Translations under genes and position numbers: made by a program
In this document: positions 48,501 to 54,388 of the stretch, in pieces
Layout of the letters: each line of letters begins with the position of its first letter
Position numbering within the stretch: position 1 is the stretch's first letter
Source of the DNA: Apricaphanius iberus
Taxonomy: Eukaryota > Chordata > Actinopteri > Cyprinodontiformes > Aphaniidae
Assembly: GCA_028564705.1 (NCBI GenBank)
Contig: JAPXFQ010002850.1
Location: forward strand, 992,001-1,056,000
Length of the DNA stretch: 64,000 nucleotides
Direction of reading: 5' to 3'
The notes under the pieces: generated by a model
Told to the model about the DNA's origin: nothing
The model's database searches: none
Seen by the model: the letters and a program-made list of their open reading frames with translations, nothing else

Positions 48501-50829
48501 ACCTCGTCAATTTCAAAGTCAGGCCTCCTGAAGTCCTGTCCTCCATTGAGCTGGAGACGCCTGTTCGCAAGGTGGGCTCTGCTGTTCTACATGTGGAAAA
48601 CCCCCTGACCACAGCTACAAGCTTCACCATAGAGTGTAACTGTCGTGACATCAAGGCTCCACCTCAGCAGACTGTGCCAGGACAGTCTAAGGTAGACCTC
48701 GAAAACAACTTTTATTTTTATTTTTTTGAAAAAACAAAAAAACATCTATCTTGCTGACCAATTTTATGTCTGCACATATCTTCTCCTCAGGGTCTTCTGA
48801 GCTTTGAGTATCTGCCACTTCATGTAGGCGAGTCTACCACACGCCTGAGCCTGTTCAGTAGTGATCTGGGCCATTTTCACTACAATCTGCTTCTCAAAGC
48901 ATTGCCCCCACCAACAGAGGAGACAGTCCACTTCCAGGCTTCACTGGGAAGCAGCCACTCGACCCCCATTAAGTTCAACAACTACTCCCACCTTGTAACA
49001 AAGTACTACTGCAAGGTATGAATCTAACTGACATCAATCTTATTTTGTATCATTTTATTGGTGTGTTTAAAATAGACAACAATGCCAACAAATTACAAGA
49101 TATAACTTTGATTTTATTACAGATATACCAATCAATTTCAAACTGGAAATTTCATAATTGTTAGTTTTTCTGAATAGTGATTTTTGTCCTATTCGATAAA
49201 TACATCAACACCAAGGACTCCCATTGAATTTGGTCTATAAATAGATCAGCCAAGAGCAAAAGTACATGTGCTTCTATACCTGCTTCTTCTATCAAAGAAC
49301 CTGTGGAACCTCTTTCTCAAACTAAAACTTTGTTTCAGTGACTTAACTTTCTATAGCCTTTGAAAAAAATTGTAGCCCGTCAGAACCGGCAAGCCAAACT
49401 GCAGATACAACCTGAAATCTATAATGGCCAGAAAGAGCTTGATTTTTTCTTTTTTTTCTCTGTATCATAGCGAAGTACTATGTGATCCTGTGTTATTCTG
49501 TCTCTCCCACAGACTGACTGCTCTGAATTTAACGTGGACAGAAGTGTCAGTGCCTTACCCGGTTTTCCATCAGGGTCAGAGGTGAGGGTGGAAGTGCGTT
49601 TCGAGCCACATCAGCTCGGGGAGGTGAGGGGACAGCTCAGCCTGACCTCAGAAATTGGCGGCGAATACATCTGTCCTCTACATGGTGTCTGCATCATGCC
49701 GAGACCACAGGGCCCATTCAGCATCACAGCAGGTTGCAGCATCACCATCCCCTTCAAGAACGTGTTCCTGCAGACCACAGCTTTCTCCTTCCAGGTAAAA
49801 TTCAGGCAGAGCTTATAAAGATAGAAGAGTAGAACAAAAGATAGCTCCAGCTGCCCGGCACAAGAGTAAATCAGAAGCCAATTTCCGCTCTTACAACAAA
49901 TCAAACTCAAAATTGAGTTCCTATTGGTTTATTTTTCTGTTTTTTTTTTTTTTCAAACAAAATACCGAAGCTTCTATAATTTCTCACTGATGCTCAACAA
50001 AATTACCTGGGAGTTTTTGTCTCTGTCCAGCAGTTTTTCCACTTGTCCTCTCACATTATGAAAAAGCATGTCTCTGCTTTTGTACTAATTCATTTGTACT
50101 GTCTGTAGTTTTTTTTGAAGAAAAGAGAGGCTTAGTTAAGCTCATGGCTTTTTTTAAGCCCTGTTCAAACCAGGCACCAAAATCCATTTCACCCAATCAT
50201 CAACTTATGCTCTATAGTCACTTAATCATTGCAGGGTTTACATTGGTTTTGTCTTTGTCCAGTCAACAAGAGGCAAGGTGTACTTTGATTGGGTCAATAG
50301 TCCCATCACATCACTATCTATCTAGCAAGAGAGCTTGATGAATTCTGATTGAATGAAAGCTGCCTTTAATTATATGAAACTAAAACTTTATTTCAGTTTC
50401 TTAATTTCTTCTTGAAATGAATATATTATAAAAATAATTTTAAAATAAATAGAATTTCCACTTTCTATTGCCTGCTAATAAGTTTTCCACACAGATTCAC
50501 CGTTCAATTTTTGTATACTCAACATGTGTAAACATGTATAATGTATAAAACCTCTGCATGCATGAGTGGAAATAATGTCAACTAAGAATATATAACAATT
50601 TGTATTTTTTTTATTCTAGGTTGACAATCCCTGCTTTACTGTCAAAGAGGTGGACAGCATACCCTCTAAAAAGACACAGAATATCCTCGTGACTTTTGTA
50701 GCTCCTCCAGGAGGGTCTCCTGGACCATGGTTTGGGAAGCTGATTGTCTCCAGCCAGTGCTTAGAAGCCAGCAGCAAGCCGTGTTCATGGGTCTTTTACC
50801 TGAGGGGCGAGCGACCTATGTCTCCCTAG
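4198..50829 (+). CDS. hydin: hydin (HYDIN axonemal central pair apparatus protein), C-terminal 3314 codons, 61 exons; 5' part outside window
   Basis: HYDIN is a very large protein of the central-pair C2b projection in motile 9+2 cilia. Its loss causes stiff cilia, hydrocephalus in mice and primary ciliary dyskinesia in people. All 61 exons have AG acceptors and, except exon 48 (GC), GT donors. Phases agree throughout and the coding sum is exactly 9945 nt. The protein is a chain of ASH/MSP-like repeats recognisable by blocks such as LDFGxVxxG followed by L-x-N-x-G. It also has the adenylate-kinase-like insert and charged linker found only in HYDIN. The C-terminus matches the vertebrate family, with the block GPFSITAGCSITIPFKNVF and a final W-V-F-Y-L-R-G. 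Human HYDIN is about 5100 residues, so roughly the first 1800 are missing upstream. Exon coordinates are in the block entries below. A search against fish hydin would settle single exon borders. Confidence 0.96.
4455..5083. mobile_element. non-autonomous DNA transposon (MITE) with GC-rich inverted repeats, TTA duplication
   Basis: The left end CACCTAAATTCCACTGTATG is mirrored by the right end, whose complement reads CACCTAAATTCCACTACATG. The match goes on inward through GCTCCGCTCCGCC and CACGCACG, about 45 bp with a few mismatches. TTA lies directly outside both ends (4452-4454 and 5084-5086). That fits a 3-bp PIF/Harbinger-type target duplication. The interior has no transposase. The element fills most of the intron after hydin exon 1. 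Confidence 0.75.
5607..7383 (-). mobile_element. Tc1/mariner-type transposon, broken transposase on minus strand, with nested insert
   Basis: The left end TACAATGGGGCAACAAACTG and the complement of the right end (TACAGTGGGGCAAAAAAACT) form long inverted repeats starting with the TA target. The match goes on inward through G-G-C-A-G-C-C-A-C and AAAAAGATGAG. Between them, on the minus strand near 7020-6930, is a transposase N-terminal helix-turn-helix remnant (SGLSKKTRDNIVNLHKNGMS). Further along are broken pieces of the DDE region. Stops and frame changes show the copy is dead. A 180-bp sequence (5870-6049) is inserted with a 10-bp duplication, and about 50 bp of G-rich sequence near 5700-5755 also interrupts it. 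The element makes up nearly the whole intron between hydin exons 3 and 4. Confidence 0.85.
5870..6049 (+). other. 180-bp exon-like insertion inside the Tc1 element
   Basis: The sequence is bounded by two copies of TAATATAACC (5860-5869 and 6050-6059), where the Tc1 family normally has one such stretch, so it looks like an insertion with a 10-bp target duplication. Inside, a pyrimidine-rich run and CAG precede an open frame of about 52 codons (5893-6048). It contains GNILPPPPASC and AKPIQHLDKELYQLLN, and a GT-A-A-T-A follows. The composition is far more GC-rich than the surrounding Tc1. I do not recognise the protein. It could be a captured exon, a SINE-like fragment or chance. Confidence 0.5.
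7613..8432. other. hydin intron between exons 4 and 5
   Basis: A/T-rich sequence without a recognisable domain or repeat terminus. A short open frame at 7972-8154 has no splice support in phase. Confidence 0.5.
9365..10569. other. hydin intron between exons 7 and 8, 5' part
   Basis: A/T-rich intronic sequence. A 82-bp segment at 10256-10337 has splice-like borders but ends in the wrong phase for exon 8 and was left out. Confidence 0.5.
10570..13170 (-). mobile_element. non-LTR retrotransposon (LINE), minus strand, degenerate, with a nested insertion
   Basis: On the minus strand the open pieces form one polyprotein in order. Near 13025-12830 is an RT region with MPHTWINECLKLYN and Q-G-D-A-L-P-P-L-L-F-C. 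Near 12050-11990 is LLHMDEIKMYAKSERG-like sequence at the RT active-site region (now M-D-E). At 11980-11680 lies a stretch with GKVVHTEGVSLPEGTIADIE, then at 11671-10943 a long C-terminal part. That part holds KLLNLHGGFHPKSSTLRLYT, a Cys/His cluster C-R-L-C-K-E-T-I-Q-H-I-T-A-G-C and V-V-D-K-E-Q-R-K-A-V. This C-terminal half is familiar from abundant teleost LINE open frames, but I cannot assign the clade. Frameshifts and the insertion at 12113-12826 make it non-functional. It sits antisense in a hydin intron. Confidence 0.8.
12113..12826. mobile_element. nested insertion in the LINE, possibly hAT-type non-autonomous element
   Basis: The LINE frame is interrupted at the codons for F-C-I-G-L-N and resumes on the other side of 714 bp. 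The 8-bp TTCAGACC occurs on both sides (12105-12112 and 12829-12836), consistent with an 8-bp hAT-style target duplication. The insert ends near ...TTTTTTACAGTCTATG, a terminus often seen in fish repeats. Clear terminal inverted repeats were not found, so the class is uncertain. Confidence 0.55.
13360..14739 (+). CDS. hydin: hydin exons 8-13 (residues 312-598): linker and adenylate-kinase-like segment
   Basis: Exons: 13360-13477, 13569-13694, 13797-13967, 14067-14240, 14336-14532, 14665-14739. Exon 8 has the HYDIN block LLLPPRVPGEGLPVELLEYY. Exon 10 ends in GIAIIVYGAPLT and exon 11 continues N-K-S-S-M-A, giving a Walker A-like loop GAPLTNKS at residues 445-452. After it comes YGAACLTIDAVV, matching the adenylate-kinase-like fold that interrupts the repeats in HYDIN. 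The lysine and serine of the loop remain, but the glycine before the lysine is Asn, so nucleotide binding is doubtful. Exon 12 is a low-complexity Ser/Pro/Asn-rich insert, probably disordered. Exon 13 (PEQLLVEILMERFQ) runs into exon 14 (LSDCHHGIVING), both conserved in the family. Five compact introns of about 90-130 bp separate these exons. Confidence 0.93.
14740..15899. other. hydin intron between exons 13 and 14, 5' part
   Basis: A/T-rich sequence with no domain, paired repeat end or splice-supported exon that I could recognise. Confidence 0.45.
15900..16603 (+). mobile_element. L2-type LINE 3' end with (TTTGA)n tail
   Basis: Near 15905-15995 the frame reads E-I-W-N-R-L-P-E-D-L-R-A-A followed by V-F-K-S-R-L-K-T-H-L-F, the usual end of L2-type polyproteins in fish. 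A 3' UTR follows with a G/C-rich block at 16210-16330 and a poly-T run near 16510-16530. It ends in AAAGCACTTTATAAATAAAG and a (TTTGA)n tail at 16581-16603. It is 5' truncated and ends 78 bp before hydin exon 14. Confidence 0.75.
16682..21072 (+). CDS. hydin: hydin exons 14-20 (residues 599-967): end of kinase-like segment and charged linker
   Basis: Exons: 16682-16865, 16963-17104, 18571-18727, 19122-19286, 20347-20490, 20600-20785, 20945-21072. Exon 14 completes the kinase-like region with G-L-E-S-V-Y-T and the strand HIYVVNLFDTYDAL. Exons 15 and 16 are strongly charged and helical (R-Q-K-K-Q-R then ELEQKAKEEEQRRFQEE and a K-K-K-K-K-E-E-K run), which looks like a coiled coil. Exon 17 carries QYEFEKYDQTQVMVEQVLQQ. 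Exons 18-20 form an acidic and then basic linker (D-E-D-D-E-K-E-E in exon 19; RTKDKKGKES in exon 20) before the repeats restart in exon 21. The linker is less conserved than the ASH repeats, so its exon borders rest mainly on splice sites and phase. Confidence 0.88.
17105..18570. other. hydin intron between exons 15 and 16
   Basis: Mostly A/T-rich. The part at about 17790-18050 is more GC-rich and ends in an AGTCTTATTTTACCATC-like stretch and TCTGCAGCTGACTC. It resembles dispersed fish repeats, but I could not classify it. No exon seen. Confidence 0.4.
19287..20346. other. hydin intron between exons 17 and 18 with long pyrimidine tract
   Basis: About 19565-19865 is a C/T-biased tract on the + strand with many TTTCTT and TTCCTT runs. 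It is open in two frames only because of its low complexity. The remainder is A/T-rich. Confidence 0.5.
21174..23212 (+). CDS. hydin: hydin exons 21-26 (residues 967-1277): ASH-type repeats
   Basis: Exons: 21174-21356, 21555-21674, 21753-21912, 22000-22172, 22687-22885, 23119-23212. Exon 21 starts the second repeat array with TFRWVVPANGEVLLKISFYS and ends with the family block L-T-C-R-G-V-C-T-Y-P-S-I. Exon 22 carries PGYFEFGPLLCSKTRDR and exon 23 SERLEIYNNSGLEAEVQFSF, together one ASH repeat. Exon 24 has IEFSCWGVRPELELESTNLN with F-G-R-I-L-L-H-K. Exon 25 has TLPLSWTLQGVDTLGDEFMI. All are strongly HYDIN-like. Introns are short except the one after exon 26 (3950 bp). The donor of exon 25 is copied by a 26-bp tandem repeat just downstream. 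Confidence 0.95.
21494..21525 (+). repeat. (CATA)n microsatellite
   Basis: Eight tandem CATA units, 29 bp before the acceptor of hydin exon 22. Confidence 0.95.
22173..22686. other. hydin intron between exons 24 and 25 with a compact hairpin
   Basis: At 22472-22503 the arms CCGTGCAC and GTGCACGG, with inner arms CATCT and AGATG, enclose a TAG loop with a 3-base bulge. The rest is A/T-rich. Confidence 0.6.
22883..22949 (+). repeat. 26-bp tandem repeat spanning and copying the exon 25 splice donor
   Basis: Units start at 22883, 22909 and, shorter and diverged, 22935. Each begins GAGGTAAAGCTAAACTTTAG or a variant. The first unit contains the exon 25 end (GAG) and its donor (GTAAAG). The second contains an identical GAG|GTAAAG 26 bp later. 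Confidence 0.9.
23213..27162. other. hydin intron between exons 26 and 27 (3950 bp), repeat relics
   Basis: Contains a hAT-like inverted-repeat element at 26183-26681 (listed separately) and a likely DNA-transposon relic at about 24090-25020. That relic holds a broken open frame at 24405-24799 and a last stretch reading TTTGCCAGGGGTTG. A segment from about 25094 starts CAGGGTTTCCCCTAG, as some fish hAT copies do. No exon seen. Confidence 0.45.
26183..26681. mobile_element. non-autonomous DNA element with AGGGCTGGGC-type inverted repeats
   Basis: The left end AGAGCTGGGCGATTAGG is mirrored by the right end, whose complement reads TAGGGCTGGGCAATTAATC. This terminal motif recurs in fish hAT-like elements. 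No transposase is encoded and no clean target duplication was seen. Confidence 0.55.
27163..31979 (+). CDS. hydin: hydin exons 27-33 (residues 1277-1624): ASH-type repeats with short disordered insert
   Basis: Exons: 27163-27256, 27374-27542, 28989-29068, 29222-29377, 29986-30091, 30296-30500, 31747-31979. Exon 27 has ASLDFGTIRCLEEVKQQLKL followed by T-N-N-G-K-Y. Exon 28 has SMLMVSPQSGTLQPRGKPTV. Exon 30 has CDIDFGPLVYGTDKTQNFTI followed by E-N-N-G-L-F-P-I. Exon 31 is a 35-codon Arg/Ser/Thr-rich linker, probably disordered. Exon 32 has IDISGRDPSDQPDGILYRLF, one of the most conserved HYDIN blocks. Exon 33 has FIFNKVLVGQTAKARFKLTN. All joins keep frame. Confidence 0.95.
27543..28988. other. hydin intron between exons 28 and 29
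   Basis: 1446 bp. The part at about 27600-28450 (for example TTGACCATAAAACATTTCTT near 28120) resembles a decayed antisense DNA transposon, but I could not define ends or a class. No exon seen. Confidence 0.35.
29480..29695 (+). mobile_element. tRNA-like SINE
   Basis: A degenerate pol III A box (TAGGTAGAGTAGTTGG, about 29490-29504) and B box (GGTTGATTGATTCC, 29512-29525) lie about 20 bp apart. They are followed by a conserved fish tail: AAAAAGCTTTGAGTAGTCAG, then CTAGAAAAGCTCTATATAAA and TTCAGTTCATTTAC. It lies in the intron between hydin exons 30 and 31. Confidence 0.65.
30501..31746. other. hydin intron between exons 32 and 33
   Basis: A segment starting at 30794 with TAGGGATTCACCGATACCGA resembles the end of a fish hAT-type element (about 30794-31060). 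A partner end is not clear. At about 31200-31290 is a stretch resembling antisense LINE UTR (GGCAGGCTATTCCAAAGTCC). No exon seen. Confidence 0.35.
32058..35217 (+). CDS. hydin: hydin exons 34-39 (residues 1625-1974): ASH-type repeats
   Basis: Exons: 32058-32206, 32320-32515, 33915-34020, 34158-34391, 34518-34660, 34996-35217. Exon 35 has MQFGRALVGRTRTFPLVLLN followed by D-G-N-V-V-A, a textbook ASH block. Exon 38 has VLHFGDCHIDHKYQESLTLT and then N-H-S-S-S-Q-V-V-R-F-E-W. Exon 39 has TFWSSQPVTLKQLMRCKISR, then a tryptophan- and acid-rich stretch (EVADWDDRHRTVKW) conserved in vertebrate HYDIN. The intron after exon 35 is 1399 bp and contains a degraded DNA-transposon-like stretch. Confidence 0.95.
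32516..33914. other. hydin intron between exons 35 and 36 with DNA-transposon-like relic
   Basis: At 32654-33060, TACAAAATTATTAGCACC at one end and GGTGCCAATAACTGTG at the other resemble the ends of a decayed Tc1-like element. No coding remnant is clear. The rest is A/T-rich. Confidence 0.4.
35218..35939. other. hydin intron between exons 39 and 40, 5' part
   Basis: A/T-rich, with a short (TA)n run near 35884-35899. No exon or domain recognised. Confidence 0.45.
35940..36597 (+). mobile_element. L2-type LINE 3' end, sense orientation
   Basis: A frame through 36000-36243 reads LKSLHWLPIAQRIDFQVLLL, then V-Y-K-S-F-N-G-L, SRSHRSSSSSLLIVPRTRTN, and H-G-E-A-A-F-S-F-Y-A-P-H-I-W-N-K-L-P. This is the usual L2/Maui-like C-terminal region. 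A stop follows, then a 3' UTR ending ACAAATAAAATTGCC with CCTTGCCTTACC-like repeats (to about 36597). It is truncated at its 5' end. Confidence 0.8.
36789..40453 (+). CDS. hydin: hydin exons 40-48 (residues 1975-2483): ASH-type repeats, ends at a GC splice donor
   Basis: Exons: 36789-36949, 37594-37688, 37879-38089, 38415-38603, 38826-38952, 39063-39228, 39618-39765, 39915-40122, 40232-40453. Family blocks include ETDAEPPYSVVEGSQWELDL (exon 40), FIVEPGIGTINPGVTENFTV (exon 42), HFDLEDSDYIS (exon 43), P-F-R-C-L-T-S-F-G-T-I-P-P-G (exon 44), LDRPHLDFGELIV (exon 45) and EDTIDFGK (exon 47). Exon 47 has a weak donor (GTTGTC). Exon 48 ends ATTGTCAAG followed by GCAAGA. No usable GT donor lies before the in-frame stop, and the next exon resumes the conserved sequence V-K-L-G-P-T-F, so a GC-AG intron is inferred. 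Confidence 0.95.
40454..43253. other. hydin GC-AG intron (between exons 48 and 49) holding a TTAA-type inverted-repeat element
   Basis: The longest intron of the last 20 exons (2800 bp). It starts GCAAGA and ends CTTCTCTTCAG. It contains the element at 40967-42566 (next entry). The remainder is A/T-rich with no exon. Confidence 0.8.
40967..42566. mobile_element. inverted-repeat DNA element with GTTTATACTTCTCCGTC ends
   Basis: GTTTATACTTCTCCGTC at 40967-40983 is perfectly mirrored by GACGGAGAAGTATAAAC at 42545-42561. On the right, GAGGC and then TTAA (42567-42570) follow. A matching TTAA is not evident on the left. The interior is about 1.6 kb without a recognisable transposase. The end motif is shared with the element at 56925-57590. 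Confidence 0.65.
43254..45468 (+). CDS. hydin: hydin exons 49-54 (residues 2484-2824): ASH-type repeats
   Basis: Exons: 43254-43423, 43644-43842, 44482-44634, 44711-44881, 45001-45110, 45249-45468. Exon 49 has VKLGPTFTLSIKGRAMAPSI, then F-N-F-G-K-C. Exon 50 has FLEVDFQPGILRAGDVMEVP. Exon 51 has VKLGSLKLGQKVNKHVVLVN. Exon 53 has VSFGAVVQHCQTSKRIVMMN followed by T-G-D-A-G-A-R. Exon 54 has IKPVKGYIHPGKDVPFEVTF. The intron between exons 51 and 52 is only 76 bp. Exons 52, 53 and 54 follow with introns of 119 and 138 bp. Confidence 0.96.
46374..50829 (+). CDS. hydin: hydin exons 55-61 (residues 2825-3314 and stop): C-terminal repeats
   Basis: Exons: 46374-46583, 46688-46851, 47672-47822, 48461-48691, 48791-49015, 49513-49794, 50620-50829. 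Exon 55 has FDITYRPLTMTSDGNKHL. Exon 56 has VFFSFPDGNGMLLNLQATAS and ends N-W-L-S-R-P-Q-R. Exon 57 has VLLEVVKPEKTDP. Exon 58 has IELETPVRKVGSAVLHVENP. Exon 60 has RPQGPFSITAGCSITIPFKN. Exon 61 encodes 69 residues from V-D-N-P-C-F-T to CSWVFYLRGERPMSP and stops with TAG at 50827-50829. All these blocks line up with the human C-terminus in order, so the 3' end of the gene is secure. The intron after exon 56 contains an antisense L2-type LINE fragment. Confidence 0.97.
46978..47525 (-). mobile_element. L2-type LINE 3' fragment, antisense to hydin
   Basis: The complement starts near 47520 and reads CTCACTAGAACCAGGAAAGT, then CTGGCTTCCTGTAGCTCAGA, and ends in ACAAATAAAGTTGCCTTGCC (46978-47010). 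It is the same family as the + strand copy at 35940-36597, with an internal deletion of most of the coding remnant. It lies in the intron between exons 56 and 57. Confidence 0.7.
47823..48460. other. hydin intron between exons 57 and 58
   Basis: A/T-rich, no repeat ends or exon recognised. Confidence 0.4.
49795..50619. other. hydin intron before the last exon
   Basis: A/T-rich intron of 825 bp. A short open frame at 50144-50338 has no phase-compatible splice borders. Confidence 0.45.
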
Positions 50830-51038
50830 GAAGACGAAAAGAAAACACCCAAACAGTTAGACAGCTATGCCTTTTTATTCTTTAATTTAACTTTGGTTAT
50901 TTCTATCTTATGAGTTGGAATTTTAGAGTGTTTTGAAACTGCAATTAAAATGTTGATGCCAAAAATGTAAGAAAGATTTTTCTTGATTGTATCTGTAAGC
51001 TCTAATTGCTTTGATTAAAAATATGTTTTAATTAATTG

Positions 51039-51044
51039 AATAAA
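51039..51044 (+). terminator. hydin: poly(A) signal AATAAA for hydin
   Basis: The first canonical AATAAA after the hydin stop codon, 210 bp downstream, giving a short 3' UTR. Cleavage would fall near 51055-51070. No transcript data are available. Confidence 0.65.
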
Positions 51045-51070
51045 TTCTGCAGAAAAGCACTTCCTGTCGT

Positions 51071-53980
51071 TTCACATTCATTTCCACATGGGGGCAATCA
51101 TGCCAAGTGACTGAATTATGAATTCTGGAGCTCCACAGATGTGTCCATGAAACATGTACACTTGACTTTTTTGCATTTTGTTCATTCTAGTGGCTCATCA
51201 GCTGGACCTAATTCTACCAAACCAGCGCTGGGTTCTGTTAGGCACGCAGCACACTGAAGCAAGGCTCACTACCTGTCAGAAAGGGCAGAGCTGGGCAAGT
51301 CTTTCATTACCAAAGGTTAGACGTGTCACATCAGGCATGCTGCACAAAAACCTCTAATGAGGAGCTGGAGTGAGAGTTCAGGAGATGCTCCTGTTTCCTG
51401 GATGAGGCTAAATCCTCTGATCCTCCCTTTGGGAAGAACTTCCTGCTGTTAATGTTTAAAGATAAAGTAATGTTATTAAGAAGAATGAACATTAAAACGT
51501 AGATAAACAATTCCTTACTGTACATCAACTGATGCTTTTGGATAAAGAATCCCAAAGGAAGAGTATGACTATAGGTCCCTCACAAGTTGAAAGGATTTGT
51601 TACTCCATAAATTGCTGACAAAATTACAAACACAATAAACTACTGTTAGGATACTTTGGTGTTTGTCTGTTTTTCTGTTTCTCTGTTCTGCCTGCCTCCT
51701 GCTCTTTCTCCACTATTCTGAAGATTTCCACCACAGGTGCTGGTTGAGCTGAAGAGCTGTGCTTCAAGCTGAGGGTGGAGCCTGCCTGCTGCAGCTGCTA
51801 CGTGCAGCTTTGCGAGCTTACTGTGAAGTAGCCGGCTGAAGACCTTTGCTGCCTGAGTGTTAAAGCCGTATGGTAAACCTCAAGTCCTCCGTGAAGCTCC
51901 AGTGCTCGTTAATGTTCCTTGATGTGAAGCCTCCTAATTTCTTTGTTCCTCCTAAGGTATTCCTCGTCAAAAACTCCTTGTGATCCATTCTCCAGCTTCT
52001 CAGTAAGCTCTGGTCTCCTGTCCATGTGTGAACTCTTTAAAGTTCCAAGATGCTTTGTGGTGCATGCTTCATCTCAGTGCTCTGCCTTCCTGCCCACTGT
52101 GCTCGCTCCCGGTTTCCACCATCTTCCCATCTCCAGAAACCCTGCAGGAAGTTCTCGCAGACATCCCACACTCCTTGCTTACCTCCCTGGTGTTCAAACC
52201 CACCAACCTCTCTCAACTGAGTGATTTGATACTGTTGCCACCTCATTCAAGAACCTGTCTCACCTCTGGACTTTTCTCCCTGTAGATCATCTCTTCTCTG
52301 TTCCCTCTACAGTGTTGCCAGTTCCCTTGTACCAACATCATCATCTGATTGTCATAGTTCTAATAAAATTAATAAACTTATTTGGACGCTTTGCACATTA
52401 GCCAAACAAACATTCTGGAGCATCGCTTCTTATGGCCAGTGACTTGGGAGAGCAGGAGCTCTAATATAATGTTGCCCTGAAGTGCAAACCACAGCAAACA
52501 AATCACTAAACATTTCAACAAATAATTTCACACTACAACAAATTACTACACACTGCAAAAAATTGAAAAACGTTTCAAAAAATCTAACATTTCAATTGTA
52601 TATAATCAATGTTGATCTTAATAAAAGAGCATATATATTTTTATTTCCCTCTGCTGTTACCATGATCTTTGTAATGATGCCTTTTAATTGTTTTTCTCTT
52701 ATATCATAATATTCGTAGCAGTATAACTATATCATGACTTTTACTATTTATTTTAATACATTTACAGTTATACAATCATAAAGTTATCTTTAAAAGTGGT
52801 TTAACATCACCTTTTTCACAGATCACACATAATTTATTGCAAGATATTTAAATGTTTACAGATATTTATTATATTAAAACAAAAGGAACAATAAGCTTAA
52901 TTATATTTTAACAGCTAAGATTTGTTTAAATTTTTATTTAAAACATTTGTTAAACATTTCTAACAGCACCTTTTAAACATGTTTTGCCTTTTTTAAAACA
53001 ACTCCCTTCTTTTAAACAGGATGTTTGAGTCTTTTCAATCTAGATTATGCCTAACATTTAGACTTATTTAAAACTGTAAAAAAAACAAGCTTTTACCTTC
53101 TTTTAACCAGGCATGACATATGTATCTTAATAACTGTTTCACTCAAGTTAATATAACACAGGGTGAATTATTTTACGCCTTTAATAATAGTGGGTTTAAA
53201 ATATAGAAGTTTCATTATATTAAAAAAAAGAAAGAAATTGGCATGCACACTTAATATTAGCATGATGTTCTTTTTGTATCTTAACTCTTTCTCCAGACTT
53301 TGTCACTTTGATTTCTAAAAGAAAGCATTTTAATCTGAAATAAGAACTTCAGACTAGTTTTAGGCCTTTCTCCTTGGTCCAAGTAAGACACTTATGATGC
53401 TTCTAGTTCAGTGCCTTAACAAAAGGAATGCAACTGTTGTAACCAATATGCTGGATTCAATCATGTACGGTGGCTCTTGGAGCCTTTTTTCTACACCTTT
53501 TTCTTACACACAACTTTCCACTTACATACCTGTATACAACATTATGTTAATGGACAGCTTTCTCTGCAACGTTTTCCTGCTAACACTCAATACATCTTTG
53601 CTGTAATTATACAGACCAAAAAATTTGTCCTTTTTTTCTAATTAGTAGTTAGCAGTGGTTAAGATTTCTGAGAAACGAAGTGTTGGCTTGTTATTAGCTG
53701 TGAGGCATAGTCAGCATCTATTTATAACACAGCTTTATGTATTTAATTGAGTTGATGAAATGAACTTTTTGATAACATCAAAATCAATTAAAAATGGACT
53801 GTTCACCATTTGTTGTTTTTCGACATGTCTCAAAAGAAAGACGTGTTGCTTCATGGCCAGATGAAGTGACTTGTTTTAACTTAAATTTCTAATAAATACC
53901 TACTTTACCCACACATTTGATTCTGTTGAGATGCATGCATGGGTGTGTTTTGGGGTGGGTGCTGTGATGTAACAGGGGAT
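51071..53980. other. intergenic region between hydin and necab2
   Basis: About 2.9 kb. The segment 51650-52370 is C/T-rich and more GC-rich than its flanks, and ends in TCTAATAAAATTAATAAAC. That looks like a dispersed repeat or a decayed retrocopy with its own poly(A)-type end, but I recognise no protein. From 52450 to 53980 it is strongly A/T-rich. No gene was supported on either strand. Confidence 0.4.
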
Positions 53981-54039
53981 GTGTTGGGTGGGAGAGAGGA
54001 GGGGGTGGGAGCTTCTCTCTCTCCCCCATAGAGCGCAGC

Positions 54040-54069
54040 ATGAGCGCTCCGCAGCAAAAGGATGTGTGA
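54040..54069 (+). promoter_or_regulatory. upstream ORF overlapping the necab2 start codon
   Basis: ATG at 54040-54042 opens a 9-codon frame (M-S-A-P-Q-Q-K-D-V) ending with TGA at 54067-54069. It is +1 relative to the necab2 frame and overlaps its ATG at 54062. If transcription starts upstream of 54040, it would compete with main-frame initiation. Confidence 0.5.
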
Positions 54070-54388
54070 GCAGGCAGCGCGCTACTGTAGGGACGGGGTC
54101 CACAAACTGCTGAACAAAGAACAAGCCAAACTTCGAGCCCAAGAAAGCCGCGAGCAGCCGAAATCCGTAGCCGGTCAGGACAGCGAGTCCGCGACGGCAG
54201 CGCAGTCCGGAAACAGCGGCGCCCAGCCCGGTGGAATCGACGGGCTCGTCCGCTGGATCGTCACCAAAATGAGCGACAACAAGAACATCTCCAGCCGGGA
54301 GTACGCCTCCAGCAAGGAGGAGGTGGCCGTGGCTCAGGAGCAGTTCTTCGCCCCGGAGCCACGGAGAGGCATCTCGGTCATCCTGGAT
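54062..54388 (+). CDS. necab2: necab2 exon 1 (N-terminal EF-hand calcium-binding protein 2), residues 1-109
   Basis: NECAB2 is a neuronal cytoplasmic protein with an N-terminal EF-hand pair and a C-terminal monooxygenase-like (ABM) domain. It binds the adenosine A2A receptor and mGluR5. The start M-C-E-Q-A-A-R-Y-C-R-D-G-V-H-K-L-L matches the N-terminus of human NECAB2 as I recall it (M-C-E-R-A-A-R-L-C-R). Further on are G-L-V-R-W-I-V-T-K-M and the exon end R-R-G-I-S-V-I-L-D, followed by donor GTGAGT at 54389. The part between (residues about 20-58) is a Gln/Ser/Gly-rich stretch longer than I recall in the human protein and probably disordered. The exon ends in phase 0 and joins exon 2, where the first EF-hand begins. 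The ATG was chosen by homology. It lies in a CpG-rich first exon. Confidence 0.9.
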
